The translations under genes and the position numbers were made by a program. A stretch of DNA of 64,000 nucleotides. Source: Vesta saturnalis. Taxonomy: Eukaryota > Arthropoda > Insecta > Coleoptera > Lampyridae. This document shows positions 21,023 to 32,239 of this stretch, in pieces (within the stretch, counting starts at the first letter, position 1; each line of letters opens with the position of its first letter). The notes beneath the pieces are model-generated. The model was given only the letters and a program-made list of their open reading frames with translations, was not told the DNA's origin and ran no database searches. The DNA is taken from NCBI GenBank assembly GCA_036346205.1, contig JARFJB010002087.1, positions 2,811,001 to 2,875,000 of the forward strand. Reading direction: 5' to 3'.

Positions 21023-23671
21023 CCCTTAAACGTAACCAGGCACGTGGGGTGTTAGAAACACCCCAGGTAAAAACACTAGTATTTTTTTATAAAATGAATT
21101 TGAGGTTACTTATTCGCATAGGTGTAGTGTTTGCAACTCTGAAATCACTTTCATTATTTACAAATGGTGGCACCGGAGTGAAATCCATAATTATAAAAAA
21201 CGTGAAAATTTATTTCACTGCCATACATTTATTTTGTTTATTAAAAAATACAAAAGGATTGTTGCAAATTGGAAATATTACATGAACATATTAAAAATAC
21301 ACATTATAAAAAACAGATTGTTCTGACAAACAATAAAAACCATGTGATTTCTTTACACATTTAGTCAGATTCCGTGTCTTCTGAATGATCATTTATACAT
21401 GCCTCACAAATACCCTTTAGATGTTTTAGACACATGTATCTATTACATTTAGAACAGTAAGTTTTTATTTTAACGTCTTTTTTCGTGGGCATGACACATC
21501 TACCAGGTTTATTTGCACGATTCTGTTTGGTTCCTGATGTACTCGGTTCTGGATCAATTCCTGATAATCTTGCTGCTTTTTCTCGTAAATATCTTGGAAG
21601 TCTCTGGTTACTAGCTCTTTTGGAGATCAAAGGATTGACTAATTTTATTCTAATTTGACGCAAAAAGTCTCTGCGGATTAATTTAACACTTGGATTGTTA
21701 CTAACAAATATAACTTGTGAGTTGATACCTGCTATGTCCAACAATCTATAAAATAATGCAAGAGGCCAACGTTTTGTCCTCCTGGAGGTGGAATAGGTTC
21801 CGCACATTTCGTCAACTACATCTACGCCTGCTTTAGTTGCATTGTACATGGTGATAATTTCTGGTTTATTAGATTCTCCCGACTCTTTGTCGATATAATC
21901 GTCAAAATGCATGGAGGATATAGCTAGTACATTTTTTTTTCGTTTTGGCACATAAGAGACAACTGTATATTTTTCCTTGAAAGCAAACATACTAGTTTTT
22001 ATGCATCTATCTGTTATATTTACTAGTTCATTTGGCAACTCTCTTTTATTTTTGCGTAAGGTACCAACCAATGTCAGCCTGATTTTGCATAAAGCTTCAA
22101 TTAGGGGAATACTACAGTACCAGTTGTCTGCGGTAATGTTTCTATTACTTCCAGATATAGTTTCGACTAGTCGCAGTATTCGATATCTGGTATTGGCCTT
22201 CTGGCTGAGCACCACAGTATATTTCCATGCGCACTTCTTAGCATCACATAGTGTATGAATCTTGATGTCGTACTCAGCGGGTTTTCTGGGAATGTATTGC
22301 CTAAAAGGACACTTCCCTCTGAATGCTACTAACTGCTCGTCTATAGTAGTATATTCCCCCACTGAATAATATTTTTTGCAATTGTCCTCGAATATCTGAA
22401 ATATCTCTCTAAAGTGTGCCATCTTATCCAATTTTTGCCTGTCTTTACGGTCATGCACATTATCGAAACGAATACAACGTAACAAAAAATAAAAACGCTT
22501 CAATCGCATTGTGGTAAAAAACACCTCGGTTCCAAAACCATCCTGATTCCACAAGTCCTCTAAATTTTGGTGATTAGACCTTTGATCACCAGCTAGAATG
22601 AGAAGACCCACGAAGGCGCTTATTTCTATTTCAGTTGTATGCTCAGCGTCTCGGGAGTTTTGATATTTTCCAGCAATATAAATATTTGTATAATAGACAA
22701 TTTTTTTGAAAATATTATCGCTAATAAATAACTTGAAACATTCAACAGGGCTCTGCACATTTTTAGCTGTGTCTTTAGGCCCTGGAGAGAAGCGAATTAT
22801 ATTTTGTGTAGGTGTTCGAACATTTTTTGGCCTATTATATAGTTTGCACCATTTTGTTCTTTTATCTCGACCTAAGTAATATGGGCCTGGCTTACCGACA
22901 GGAGTATTCAAAATGTCTGGCTCTGGTTCTTCCAAAACACCTTCTTGCTCCGTTTCACTACCACTTTGTTCTTCAACATGGTCCTCTTCATGTTCAGAGT
23001 CTTCATCGACAGCATCATCTAAAAGCAAAGATTCCAAATACGCTTGTTCCTGTTCGTAAGTTCTGGCACACTTACTATTCATTTTGGAATCCTCTTATTA
23101 CAGCTATCAAAGAAAATAAAGTAAATAAATATAAATTTTATTGTATTTGATGTAAAACCTATATTCATGGTTGAAACAGTTGCCTTGTTACGTTTTAATA
23201 GGTTAAAATAACCAACAAGTAGTAATTTATAGAGATTTAATCTATATTTGACGTACGTTTCGGGAACATTTTTTTGCCAATTGACAAATTCCCTTCTTCA
23301 GAAAAATAAGATTGTTTATTTTATAAATCAAGTTTTTTAAAATCATGACGAACAAATGATAACATTAATTAATTTTTACAGTTCGTGAAATAAAGGAAAC
23401 CAGTTATCCTAATTTTATAAAAAAATATAAATTTTACAATTTGGACTAACCTCAAAACAATTTGGCACGTGGGGAGTTCTCAACACCCCAACAAAAACGA
23501 CACCGTACAATTCGAAACACCAGCATGCGATCACCTTGAAACTTGGCGAGATACTAAAACATAATGTAACTTGAAGGTACTGAACGGCTTAGTGCGGTAT
23601 GCAACCCATATTGCAAGATGTTGCCATAGTTACATGGGGTGTTTTGTACACCCCACGTGCCCGTTTAAGGG
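21023..23671 (-). mobile_element. piggyBac DNA transposon, nearly intact
   Basis: TTAA lies directly outside both ends (21019-21022 and 23672-23675), the diagnostic piggyBac target duplication. The termini are CCCTTAAACG and CGTTTAAGGG, and both ends carry CACGTGGGGTG/CACCCCACGTGCC motifs with a short internal hairpin (GGGGTGT...ACACCCC). Another copy of the GGCACGTGGGGAG motif lies subterminally at 23462. The 2649-bp element holds one uninterrupted transposase gene on the minus strand. Identical TTAA, clear ends and an open frame suggest a recent insertion. Confidence 0.93.
21361..23082 (-). CDS. piggyBac transposase, full length
   Basis: The 573-residue protein catalyses cut-and-paste transposition into TTAA sites. 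It has an acidic N-terminus (about residues 20-57). The catalytic aspartates are in the expected places: D248 in YTTIDEQLVAFRGKCPF, D319 in NITADNWYCSIPL, and D421 with D424 in KAGVDVVDEMCGTYS. The C-terminus carries the cysteine-rich domain (CSKCNRYMCLKHLKGICEAC, residues 543-562), which binds terminal DNA and directs the protein to the nucleus in characterised piggyBac. Length is close to the roughly 600 residues usual for the family, and no frameshift or stop interrupts it. The start at 23082 gives MNSKCARTYEQEQAYLESLL, a typical opening. Upstream to 23671 lies the element's 5' untranslated region and end. Whether it is active cannot be judged from sequence alone. Confidence 0.95.
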   Translation of the reverse strand: MNSKCARTYEQEQAYLESLLLDDAVDEDSEHEEDHVEEQSGSETEQEGVLEEPEPDILNTPVGKPGPYYLGRDKRTKWCKLYNRPKNVRTPTQNIIRFSPGPKDTAKNVQSPVECFKLFISDNIFKKIVYYTNIYIAGKYQNSRDAEHTTEIEISAFVGLLILAGDQRSNHQNLEDLWNQDGFGTEVFFTTMRLKRFYFLLRCIRFDNVHDRKDRQKLDKMAHFREIFQIFEDNCKKYYSVGEYTTIDEQLVAFRGKCPFRQYIPRKPAEYDIKIHTLCDAKKCAWKYTVVLSQKANTRYRILRLVETISGSNRNITADNWYCSIPLIEALCKIRLTLVGTLRKNKRELPNELVNITDRCIKTSMFAFKEKYTVVSYVPKRKKNVLAISSMHFDDYIDKESGESNKPEIITMYNATKAGVDVVDEMCGTYSTSRRTKRWPLALFYRLLDIAGINSQVIFVSNNPSVKLIRRDFLRQIRIKLVNPLISKRASNQRLPRYLREKAARLSGIDPEPSTSGTKQNRANKPGRCVMPTKKDVKIKTYCSKCNRYMCLKHLKGICEACINDHSEDTESD

Positions 23672-23675
23672 TTAA

Positions 23676-24109
23676 ATAAATATTTGTGAAGTTTATTTCA
23701 CAATTTTATTAATTTAACTATAAATATTAATGCAAATTAAAGAAATCTACACATTTTTTAGGAATTTTGAAAAAAACACGCATCTTCTTAATCTAATTCC
23801 GAAGCTTGATAAAGACATAATTTATGTCGAAACGTTGCGAATGAAAATATGGATTATTTTAACACCCTGTGTTTTATTTAAAATTCCATTATTTTACATT
23901 AATTTTTGAGAAAGAAATTTATATAATAAAATTAAAGTTTGAAAATGTAAAATAGAAAATGCAAACATAGAAATTAGAAACATACTTAATACTTACATTA
24001 TTTTTACCAACTATAACAACTTTATATTTTGGTTTCCAGTTTTCACTTTACAAGATTAAGCGAACCTGTCGTGGTTCGTGACAGTCGTGACGGATTGCAC
24101 ATATGTACT
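23676..24109. other. Unassigned sequence with a PLE-type hairpin
   Basis: No gene. At 23805-23836 the + strand reads CTTGATAAAGACAT, a short loop, ATGTCGAAACGTTG, which resembles the hammerhead-like hairpin of Penelope-like elements. The AACACCCTGTGTTTTATT that follows is a usual transposon-end type. Confidence 0.4.
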
Positions 24110-24480
24110 AACATAAAAAGCGCTGCCAAATTATCTGCCATAATGCTTTCTCATATATGTAAATAAATAATTTCAAAGCCCACAAAACCTGAATTTGAGT
24201 CATATCGGTTTTTAAACACACTAATTCCCATTTTTGATCCGCCATTTTAAATTTTTTAATTTTGACAAATGATTCATTCTTAGCGATCTTGAAAACCCCA
24301 AAACCGACTTTTAAAAAAAAATTGCATCCCAAAAACGGTGTGCCACTGGCAGTTTTTTAAATTTTTTTATTTAGATAATGTTTTACAAATTAACAAAGTT
24401 GCAAAATTGATCATTAGTCCACAACACCTGAATTTCATATCTATAGCTTTAACGGTTCAAAAGATATCCCGCACACACAC
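24110..24480 (+). repeat. AT-rich tandem repeat family, copy 2
   Basis: Direct copy of the first part of 19480-19810 with some deletions: GCCATAATGCTTTCTCATAT, CGGTTTTTAAACAC, TTTTGACAAATGATT and ACGGTG(T/C)(G/A)CCA are shared. Confidence 0.75.
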
Positions 24481-24640
24481 AAACACACACAGACACGAAA
24501 TTTTTTTTTCTAAAAACTTGTTTTTTAGCAATTGTTTTAATGTTTCAAAAGATATCGCGCACTCATACACAGACACACAATCAGACCTGAGATTTTCTTT
24601 TCTAAAAATGTGTTTTTCGTATTGTTTAGGCCACCAAACG
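24450..24640. repeat. Short tandem duplication with CA-rich tracts
   Basis: A unit of roughly 100 bp occurs twice: GGTTCAAAAGATATCCCGCA then CA-rich then TTTTTCTAAAAACTTGTTTTT, and GTTTCAAAAGATATCGCGCA then CA-rich then TTTTCTAAAAATGTGTTTTT. No coding. Confidence 0.65.
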
Positions 24641-25893
24641 TCAAGAAATGTAGCTTCCTCTTTATACGTACGTATATGAGAAAGCAGTAAGTCGGTTAGG
24701 CATGTTTTTTCCACGTGCGCAGTGCACAATGCACAAGCACTAGCCAACGCAATTCGTTTTTAAATTTTAAATCGGGTTTTCAAATGTGACAAATTATTTT
24801 AAAAATCGGTTTTTAAAAAACCGAGTTAAAAAAGGAAAAACCGTTACACCCTATAACAATCGCCTATTTTGCTCACTAAAAATAGAGAGCAAAACGAGGT
24901 ATTATTTAATGATTTTGCAAAAAATATAAACATAAACGTTTAGAACGTAGTTCATTAGCTGTTTATATTTTAATATTATGGGCTAAAGTAATTTTCAATA
25001 AGAAATGTAATTACCATAAGGATTACTCTTATATAATAATAAATTAATGACTAATGTACAACTTTCACTATATACAACGGGCAAAATGACAACACAGATT
25101 ATTTGTAAATACGACAAGAAAAGAAAGATTGATATGAATAATTAAATTATAATTGATTTGTAACTTTCGAATCTGGTTGTTTATATTATTTTATGTAAGT
25201 AAACATTAAAGAATTGAAACAAATTAAACAAATCCTTCACTTTAAATAGTAAGAAACCATTATCTAAATAATCTTATATTATCTATTTATCGTAATCGCT
25301 GTATATTAAATTAAATTGGCTTTAACTCATTGAAATTCAGATGAATATAGGGCAAGATGAAAATTTCAATCTCGTTAAGAAGTAGAATATAGTAATAACG
25401 ATTAGCTATAAATTAAACGATCAAATCTATGAGAACAATCAGAACGTCTCATAAGGATTATCTTACCTGAGAAATCATTTATTTTCTCTTCGGAACAAAA
25501 ACTTTGAATATAAGCTAACGTTCAAAGAGGAAAGTAATTTTTTTAATGTGTATACTGCCCTGTTAATTCAAAGGGGCGCATCTACAATAACATAGAAACT
25601 GAGAAAATTGACTTTTAATATCTTCAGTTATGCCATAAAATCATTTGTATATGAAGAATTTAAATTTTATACTGTTGAACATAATAATGACAGTAAGTAC
25701 TGGGAGTAACTCAAGCTTTGTTACTTACCGGCAAATATCAGCTAACACAAGTTGCCACTATTGGCAAATAATTTAGGTCTTAATGATCTCGGATTTCAAT
25801 TAGTGACAAAGTTATAGTATTTATTGAGCTGAGATGCATAAGTACATACATTGAGGTAACTACATACTCTTGTAATATTCTATTAATTAAAAG
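24641..25893. other. Unassigned AT-rich sequence
   Basis: I see no gene or repeat with support here. Confidence 0.3.
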
Positions 25894-26860
25894 TTAGTCC
25901 CTGTTATCGAGAACTGGTTCATCTTGTTCTGTTAGTAAGTTTTCCCAAAGTCTTAATCTGCTAGGAGGAAATATTGGACCCAGTCTTGATATAATACTTT
26001 GTTTTCTTAAATCAGAAATCCCTTTTGGATTAGATATACATTTAGGCTTAGTGATTTAAAAAGTTCAATGAAGCGAACAGACCTTCAAAATTCTGTGAGT
26101 ATGAAATGGTCCTTTCACCTCTTTTAAAATTGACTTGGGTCATAGAATTCAAATAAGGCCTTGGTGCTATTTTATTAAGTTTATACTGAGAGATGTAGGC
26201 TCCCCAGTCATAAAACGAATTTTCATACCGGTACAACGTTGACGCCCTTATAAGAATTTTTCACAGTTTCTAGATAATCATTGAAGTAGTAAACGTTACC
26301 TTTCCTTTTTAATGAATTTTCTACTGCAAGATGAAAAGAATCAGCGGCCATAAAAAGTATGGCCTGTTTTAAAATATTTCAGCTCCAAATCATTAAGTGC
26401 AACTTCATCACAGTTAACTAAATATGAAAAGAAACTATAAATACGCCAATGTTTGTTCTGGGCCGAACTATTATCTACCCAAAGTATCACATCTTTAACA
26501 CCTCGAATGTGCAAAAAATCATTTGTAAAAGGCAGTTATAATATCTTTCTTGCTTCTCCTCGCAGTGCCCTCATGCCATCTCCTCGCAGTGCCCTCATGC
26601 CATACTTCCGCAAAAGGTGGTATTTTCGGTTTTTTTCCCTCCAGGAATAAAACTTTCGTTTGAGGCGACTAATCTAGGAACAAAAATTACTTCTTGAAGG
26701 TGTCACAGCGCGGAAGCATGTAAAATATAAAAATAATTCTTTTAAATTACTTACCCTAGCTGCAAATCCACTGTCACGACCACCTCAGATTCATCACCGA
26801 ATTTCCTCTTTGTGATCGCTATTTTTTTAAAGTTTAAAGAAATCTTCGCAGGTAAAGCAT
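25894..26860 (-). pseudogene. DUF7869-type protein gene, decayed
   Basis: Read on the minus strand and allowing shifts, the order is KLGHEECFTCEDFF near 26860; FVPRLVASNESFIPGGKKPK near 26670-26620; WHEGTARR; FLHIRGVKDVILWVDNSSAQ then NKHWRIYSFFSYLVN near 26520-26410; ADSFHLAVENSLKRKGNVYY near 26355-26295; FYDWGAYISQYKLNKIAPRP then FKRGERTISY (26215-26090); and GISDLRKQSIISRLGPIFPP with LRLWENLL before a stop at 25894-25896. The order and the motifs WxDN.SAQNK and ADSFH match a family of arthropod and other animal proteins I know as DUF7869-containing; function is uncharacterised. At least one in-frame stop (26048) and a frameshift are present. A 24-bp unit encoding WHEGTARR is tandemly duplicated (26557-26604). 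It may be a transposon-associated gene or a host pseudogene. Confidence 0.6.
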
Positions 26861-27388
26861 TCTTCGTGCCCAAGTTTCGAAAAAGAAATGTTAAGGCTAC
26901 TTACAACTTACAAAAATATAGGGCAAAAGGGGTCTACGGTTTTCTGTCTGACTTATGTATAAGCGTTTATCTGTCATAATATGTCCAAGTTCAAAGGCCT
27001 GTAAATGGATTCTGGTGAACCTAGAAACTTTTACGAGGCGCCAAAAACATTGCAATTTAGCCTTCTATCAATTGGTGCTCCCAATTTTTAAAAGCTATCA
27101 ATAAAATATCAGTGTTGCCAACATTTGAGAATTGTAGTTTTTCTCCATTTTCTTAAATGAAACACATCTTAGAATAGTGCATTTCAAGAGCTTTACGATG
27201 ATACAGCATATTATATGTTATTAACAATTAAAGAGATGCTAATCAAGTTATGTAGAAAAAAAAGCAATGTGATTCTTATACAGACAACAACAAAAACTAC
27301 CCCCATTATTATAGATTCAAAAATGTTTTGTGAACATACAATGGAAAATTAAAATATACTCTTAACGAAAAAATCAACTTTATTCAAC

Positions 27389-27870
27389 TTATAATAATTG
27401 TTCTATGTGCCCTCCCATCTGACTGATGCAGGTGGTATAACGCCGTTCCATACAATCAATAGCCTTTGAGACATAATTTGTTTGCCTCAACGATTGGATA
27501 ACATCTCTAATTTTCGTCTGACTTCCTCTGTACTGGTAGATTGACTCTCATGCACCATGTGTTTGATAGTACCCCAGATACAAAATATATTGGGATTAAG
27601 TCAGGACTCGGTCAGGCCAAGAAATATAACGATTTTACCCAATCCACTCTACGAATTCTCTGCTCAAAAATAATTTCTACGTCAACTCCTCGATGGTAGG
27701 GTGCACTTGTTGCCAAATCTAATTTGGCCCGCTGGCATGGAGAATTTCACTATCAATCATTTCTATTATATCATTTTACAGTAACTGTATGTTTCATTCG
27801 GAGTTTATATTGCCTTAAAAAAATAGGCTCTATTATGGAGTTTCTCTATATACCATACCAAATTTGCACG
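27389..27870 (-). pseudogene. Mariner-like transposase fragment
   Basis: The minus strand ends with MERRYTTCISQMGGHIEQLL and a stop at 27389-27391, the usual C-terminus of an insect mariner-like transposase. Upstream, shifted frames give APYHRGVDVEIIFEQRIRRV and PSPDLIPIYF, remnants of the APPH...WPPRSPDLxPLDF region that carries the second and third catalytic residues. The N-terminal half is absent. No terminal repeats were found. Confidence 0.75.
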
Positions 27871-30800
27871 GATTTTTGTTACAGGCTAAATACTCATTAG
27901 AGCATCCAGCCCGTAAAGGCAATTGCGCGCACGGCATAGCTTAGTGGTGTGGGCTAGGTTCTTACTTAATGTTGCAAAAGGGCACTCGTCACATCTCCAA
28001 AAACGTCAATTTCGGGCAAAAATTGTCAACCTGTTAAATACATTTATGGCGGGAAAAACGTCTGAACAGATCTTAGATTGGCCTAACAGGAAACCAAAAC
28101 GTTCACTCAAAAATAAACTACTCTACTACTAAAATTCTACTCCAAAAATATCTACGCTAAGTTCACCTAAACTTCAATAAAATCCTAAACTTTATCTAAA
28201 AGCCGCAACATTGCCAAAATAAAACCAAAACTTATTAAATATTTCGATAGACTCAGCGCCAAAATCATTGGCTTAAATACCCAAAAATAACTGATCAAAA
28301 CGGTAATTAATTCTAAAATTTCAAACGAAAGAAAATACGTCACGACAAAACTAAGTCGACACGATCGAAAATTTATAGACGACAAAATCGTGAGGGTAAT
28401 AACTAAATTCGGGGAAAATAGCTTTTCCACAACAAATATATAAATTCGCTAACCTGTTTAGCAAATCAGGCCAATTAATGATGTCTACAATCGGTAGGCC
28501 GATTCCTTTCAAAATTACTTAAAAAAAATTTTGCGACCACTCGCAACGCTCTCGTATGCAAAAACAAACAGCTGACTGGTCAATGGCCTACTTACTTCGT
28601 AACTACGTCACTTTATCTTACTTAATAAACCTGAATTTCAATATAATTTTACTTAAAACAAATTCACTTTCAATTTACAGCCGCTCGTAATTAAATCAAT
28701 TCGCCGTAAAATATGCTCAAATTCAAGAAAAGATTGCACTAAACCTTTAAAAGCTATGTTCAATAATCAATGATACGCTTTCGAACGTAATTACTTTACT
28801 TCAATTAGACACAGAAATATTGACGTTAATTGATGATCTAATTCTCAAAAAAAAACACTTCCTATTCGCGTAAGTATAACAAATGGGTTCACAATTTAAA
28901 AGAAACACTACATTAACCTAAAGATAGATATATATTGAACAATAATAAAAAAAATACCATCATCGAAATGTCGATTACTACATAAATCAAAACATTTAAA
29001 TAAAATCACCTAGTTCACCCAAAAGGCTGTTTGTAACAAATAAGTTGCGTTCTCCTTGTAACGCATGAATAAATTTTGTATCACAATAGGAATTAATACG
29101 CTTGCATTAAAACTTAAACGATACAAACAAATCAAACGTGAATTCCAAAAGGCAGCGTATTCAAACGTTAGCATATATAACAACAAAAAATACAATGCAC
29201 AAAAGAATTTACCTTATATTCGGAATGGAACATTTGTTATACAGTTACCTAGGGAATCTAGAGGATGGCATCGGTGGCGGCGTTGACATATGATCGAGGT
29301 TGAGATTGCTCTCTAAACTCCATACATGACTTAACTCGTGAATGCTTTTCTTTCCAATACGTTTTGATTGATCTTACGATTGGTTGTACGGTACACTATT
29401 ACTTAAACTTCCATGAAACTTGATTACTCTACTATATATAAGTTCTGAATAACTCTATTTTAAAATATCAAAAGGACGAAAAGCTTTATTTACAACGAAA
29501 CATTTGTTATGTGGTCAGCTGCACACACGAAGTCGGCCCGGCACCTATTCGACACGGAAACCAAACTTTCATGGACGAGAAGATGTCGCTATACGACAAC
29601 GATACGATAAAATAATCCGGGAAACGAGAAGTCCTAAAGGAATCCTCCAATTGAGGGTAACGGAAAGAAACTTCCACGGTAGCTTCACTTAACCTCCAGG
29701 AAAGGGCGTAAAATAATTCGCCACCTCCAAACTAACACATCTTCGTGAGTGCTGCAGAGCACCGAAAACATAGGTGAGCCCTGAACTACATCGTGGACTG
29801 GACTAACTACTACCTCATTTAGCGTTCGCCATCTTCCCTAATATCTCTCACTATGTTAATTTAGCCAATCATAAAAAGAATTACGTAAATTTTTAAATAT
29901 GTGCCACCCGAATCAAACTCGAAAACCGCCGGAAAAATTGCATCATCCAAAAACGTTTTCCAACGCGCGAGTCTTATCAATGTAACCCAATATCTTATAA
30001 ATTGAAATTTCCTAGCAATTTTAAACGTTAATGCCTCGTTTACAAAGTTAAATTCTTTGTTTAAAATCAAAACTCCTTATCGAAATTCCGACAAATAGTC
30101 GCCTAAAACGTCTGAACAAAATGCAAATTATGCTTTTCTAATCAACATTTAAATACAATGTAATAATTTTAATGCGTTCTGTAATTTTCCAGTGCTGCAA
30201 CATTTACAACAATATTTAACGATATCTATAAAATTACAAACTATTCTTATTTACAAAAAAAAAGACGTAATTAATTTTCCCTCTCAAATCCGTAAAAAAG
30301 GTTTCACTAATAATATGTAAATTACATTCTCATTTTAATAAATTTAATAAACCAAAATTTATATTTCGTTTTTCAGTTAAAAAAACGGATTCTAAACGCG
30401 ATGGCTATCTAAGTATTTCAACTACTTTTCAAATACGTAGAAGACAAAATAAAAACGTTACAATCCAAAGCTTTCCAAATATTTATGAGTTAACAAATTC
30501 AATACATGGAACAATACTACACTTCACATATACGGCACTCAAAAATAATTAAAAATTTCGACATTGACGGCACATAATCGAAAAAATCACGGACCCGTGA
30601 CATCTTCCTCCTGCCTTTTTGGTTTCATCACTCCAATAACAAGTATTTTTTCGTTGAACATACCAGCGGCAGTTGTAACTATAGACTAATCCGCCCGCAA
30701 TATATTTTGCAAATTACGATCTCTAAACTGCCGATCCATCAATAATGAACAGAAAATCATACGACTATCCAAATCGTTTGGTTCTAGCTTTGCTTTGGTT

Positions 30801-31323
30801 GAAATTTAAAACTTTTATATTTGTTAATCTTGAGACAGTTCATTAAAATAGATCTTGGAACGTATTGATGAAGAGGCGCCTTCCGTGTTGAGGTTGTTGG
30901 ATTGTCGTTAAAATGGAGTAATATGTTTAATTGAGTATTCTCAGTAAGAACATGTCTTATTCTTATTCGTTGCTCTATTGGAAAACATTTTTTGGAAGAA
31001 TGGTATAGACACCAAATTGTTTTGCTAGTGGGAATTGTGCTATCGGGAAGCTTTTCATGACGTGACAGCTCCCCAATACAGTAGACTTATAATTTTTTAT
31101 AAAAAATTCGACTACATAGTTTTTGGTCTAAAGTTCACGAGTTATACATTTGAGCGCACTAAGCAAGATTTTAGTAACCTAGTTTTGATCAAAGTTCTAC
31201 TTTTGACAAATACAACAAGTTTTTTGTTGCTATGGATATGCTATATTTTATGCATTCTTATATGCTATATCATCGTAAAGCGCTTGAAATGCCCTATTCG
31301 AAGAAGAATATCGATAACATGGA
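27871..31323. other. Unassigned region with A/C-rich strand bias
   Basis: I recognise no gene here. From about 28100 to 30600 the + strand is markedly rich in A and C and poor in G, which may mark an old LTR-type element, but no LTR pair, protease, RT or integrase motif could be found in any frame. The part at 29490-29770 is richer in G+C. Confidence 0.3.
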
Positions 31324-31740
31324 CAATATCGATAATATCGATAATATCGATAATATCGATAATATCGATAATATCGATAATATCGATAATATCGATAATA
31401 TCGATAATATCGATAATATCGATATCGATAATATCGATAATATCGATAATATCGATAATATCGATAATATCGATAATATCGATAATATCGATAATATCGA
31501 TAATATCGATAATATCGATAATATCGATAATATCGATAATATCGATAATATCGATAATATCGATAATATCGAAATCGATAATCGAAATTATATCGATAAT
31601 ATCGATAATATCGATAATATCGATAATATCGATAATATAGATAATATCGATAATATCGATAATATCGATAATATCGATAATATCGATAATATCGATAATA
31701 TCGATATCGATAATATTGATAATATATCGAAATCGATAAT
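31324..31740. repeat. 9-bp satellite, unit AATATCGAT
   Basis: About 46 nearly perfect head-to-tail copies of AATATCGAT. Interruptions occur as GATATCGAT near 31415, AATCGAAATTATATCGAT near 31575, AATATAGAT near 31635, and irregular units at the end. Every unit creates TATCGATA. The open frames across it (Ile-Asp-Asn, Ile-Ser-Ile-Ile, Tyr-Arg-Tyr) come from the repeat and are not genes. Confidence 0.97.
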
Positions 31741-32239
31741 CGGCTGAAATTCATACCCGTGAGCAATTAATCGAAAGGATACAAGGAGTGAGAAGAGTGA
31801 AGAATGATTTTGAAAGAAAAATTATCTATCAAGAAAGCTCGAGTTTTTGTAAGAGTCGGTATTGGCCATTTTGGACACAAAATTTAAAATAATTGAATAA
31901 AATCCTCAGTTCTATTGAATAAAGGCTTCAATAATCTATTATCTTCAATTTAGAATTTTCGAGAGGTAGCGCGGTTGAACAGCTTTTTCTGGTGGAAATA
32001 TCGAAGCAATTTTGACAAAAATGGTTTTATCGGAAAATGTAAACATTGAGCAAATTTTTTAGTCTATTTTATCATTACATGTAGAGAATAGTTTATAAGA
32101 TAATTTGAAATCGATTTTGGTTTCTTTCACATTCTGATCTTAAATCTACAATTTTCTGCTTATAAGCACATTACTCATTCTTTTGCTTTTTTTAAGTGAA
32201 ATACATGTTCTACTATTGAAAACTGGACTAAAAGTACTA
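31741..32239. other. Unassigned AT-rich spacer
   Basis: Nothing recognised between the satellite and the LINE 3' end. Confidence 0.3.

Noticed and set aside
24338..24747. Two frames of about 100 codons on opposite strands
   Set aside because: Both overlap duplicated CA-rich repeats and have no recognisable motif.
27925..27999. TAGCTTAGTGG, an A-box match
   Set aside because: No B box at the right spacing and no cloverleaf, so no tRNA or SINE call was made.
31324..31740. CRISPR-like regular repeat
   Set aside because: There are no spacers; it is a simple head-to-tail satellite in eukaryotic DNA.
31035..31766. Three overlapping frames of 171-201 codons
   Set aside because: They are translations of the 9-bp satellite, whose length is a multiple of three.
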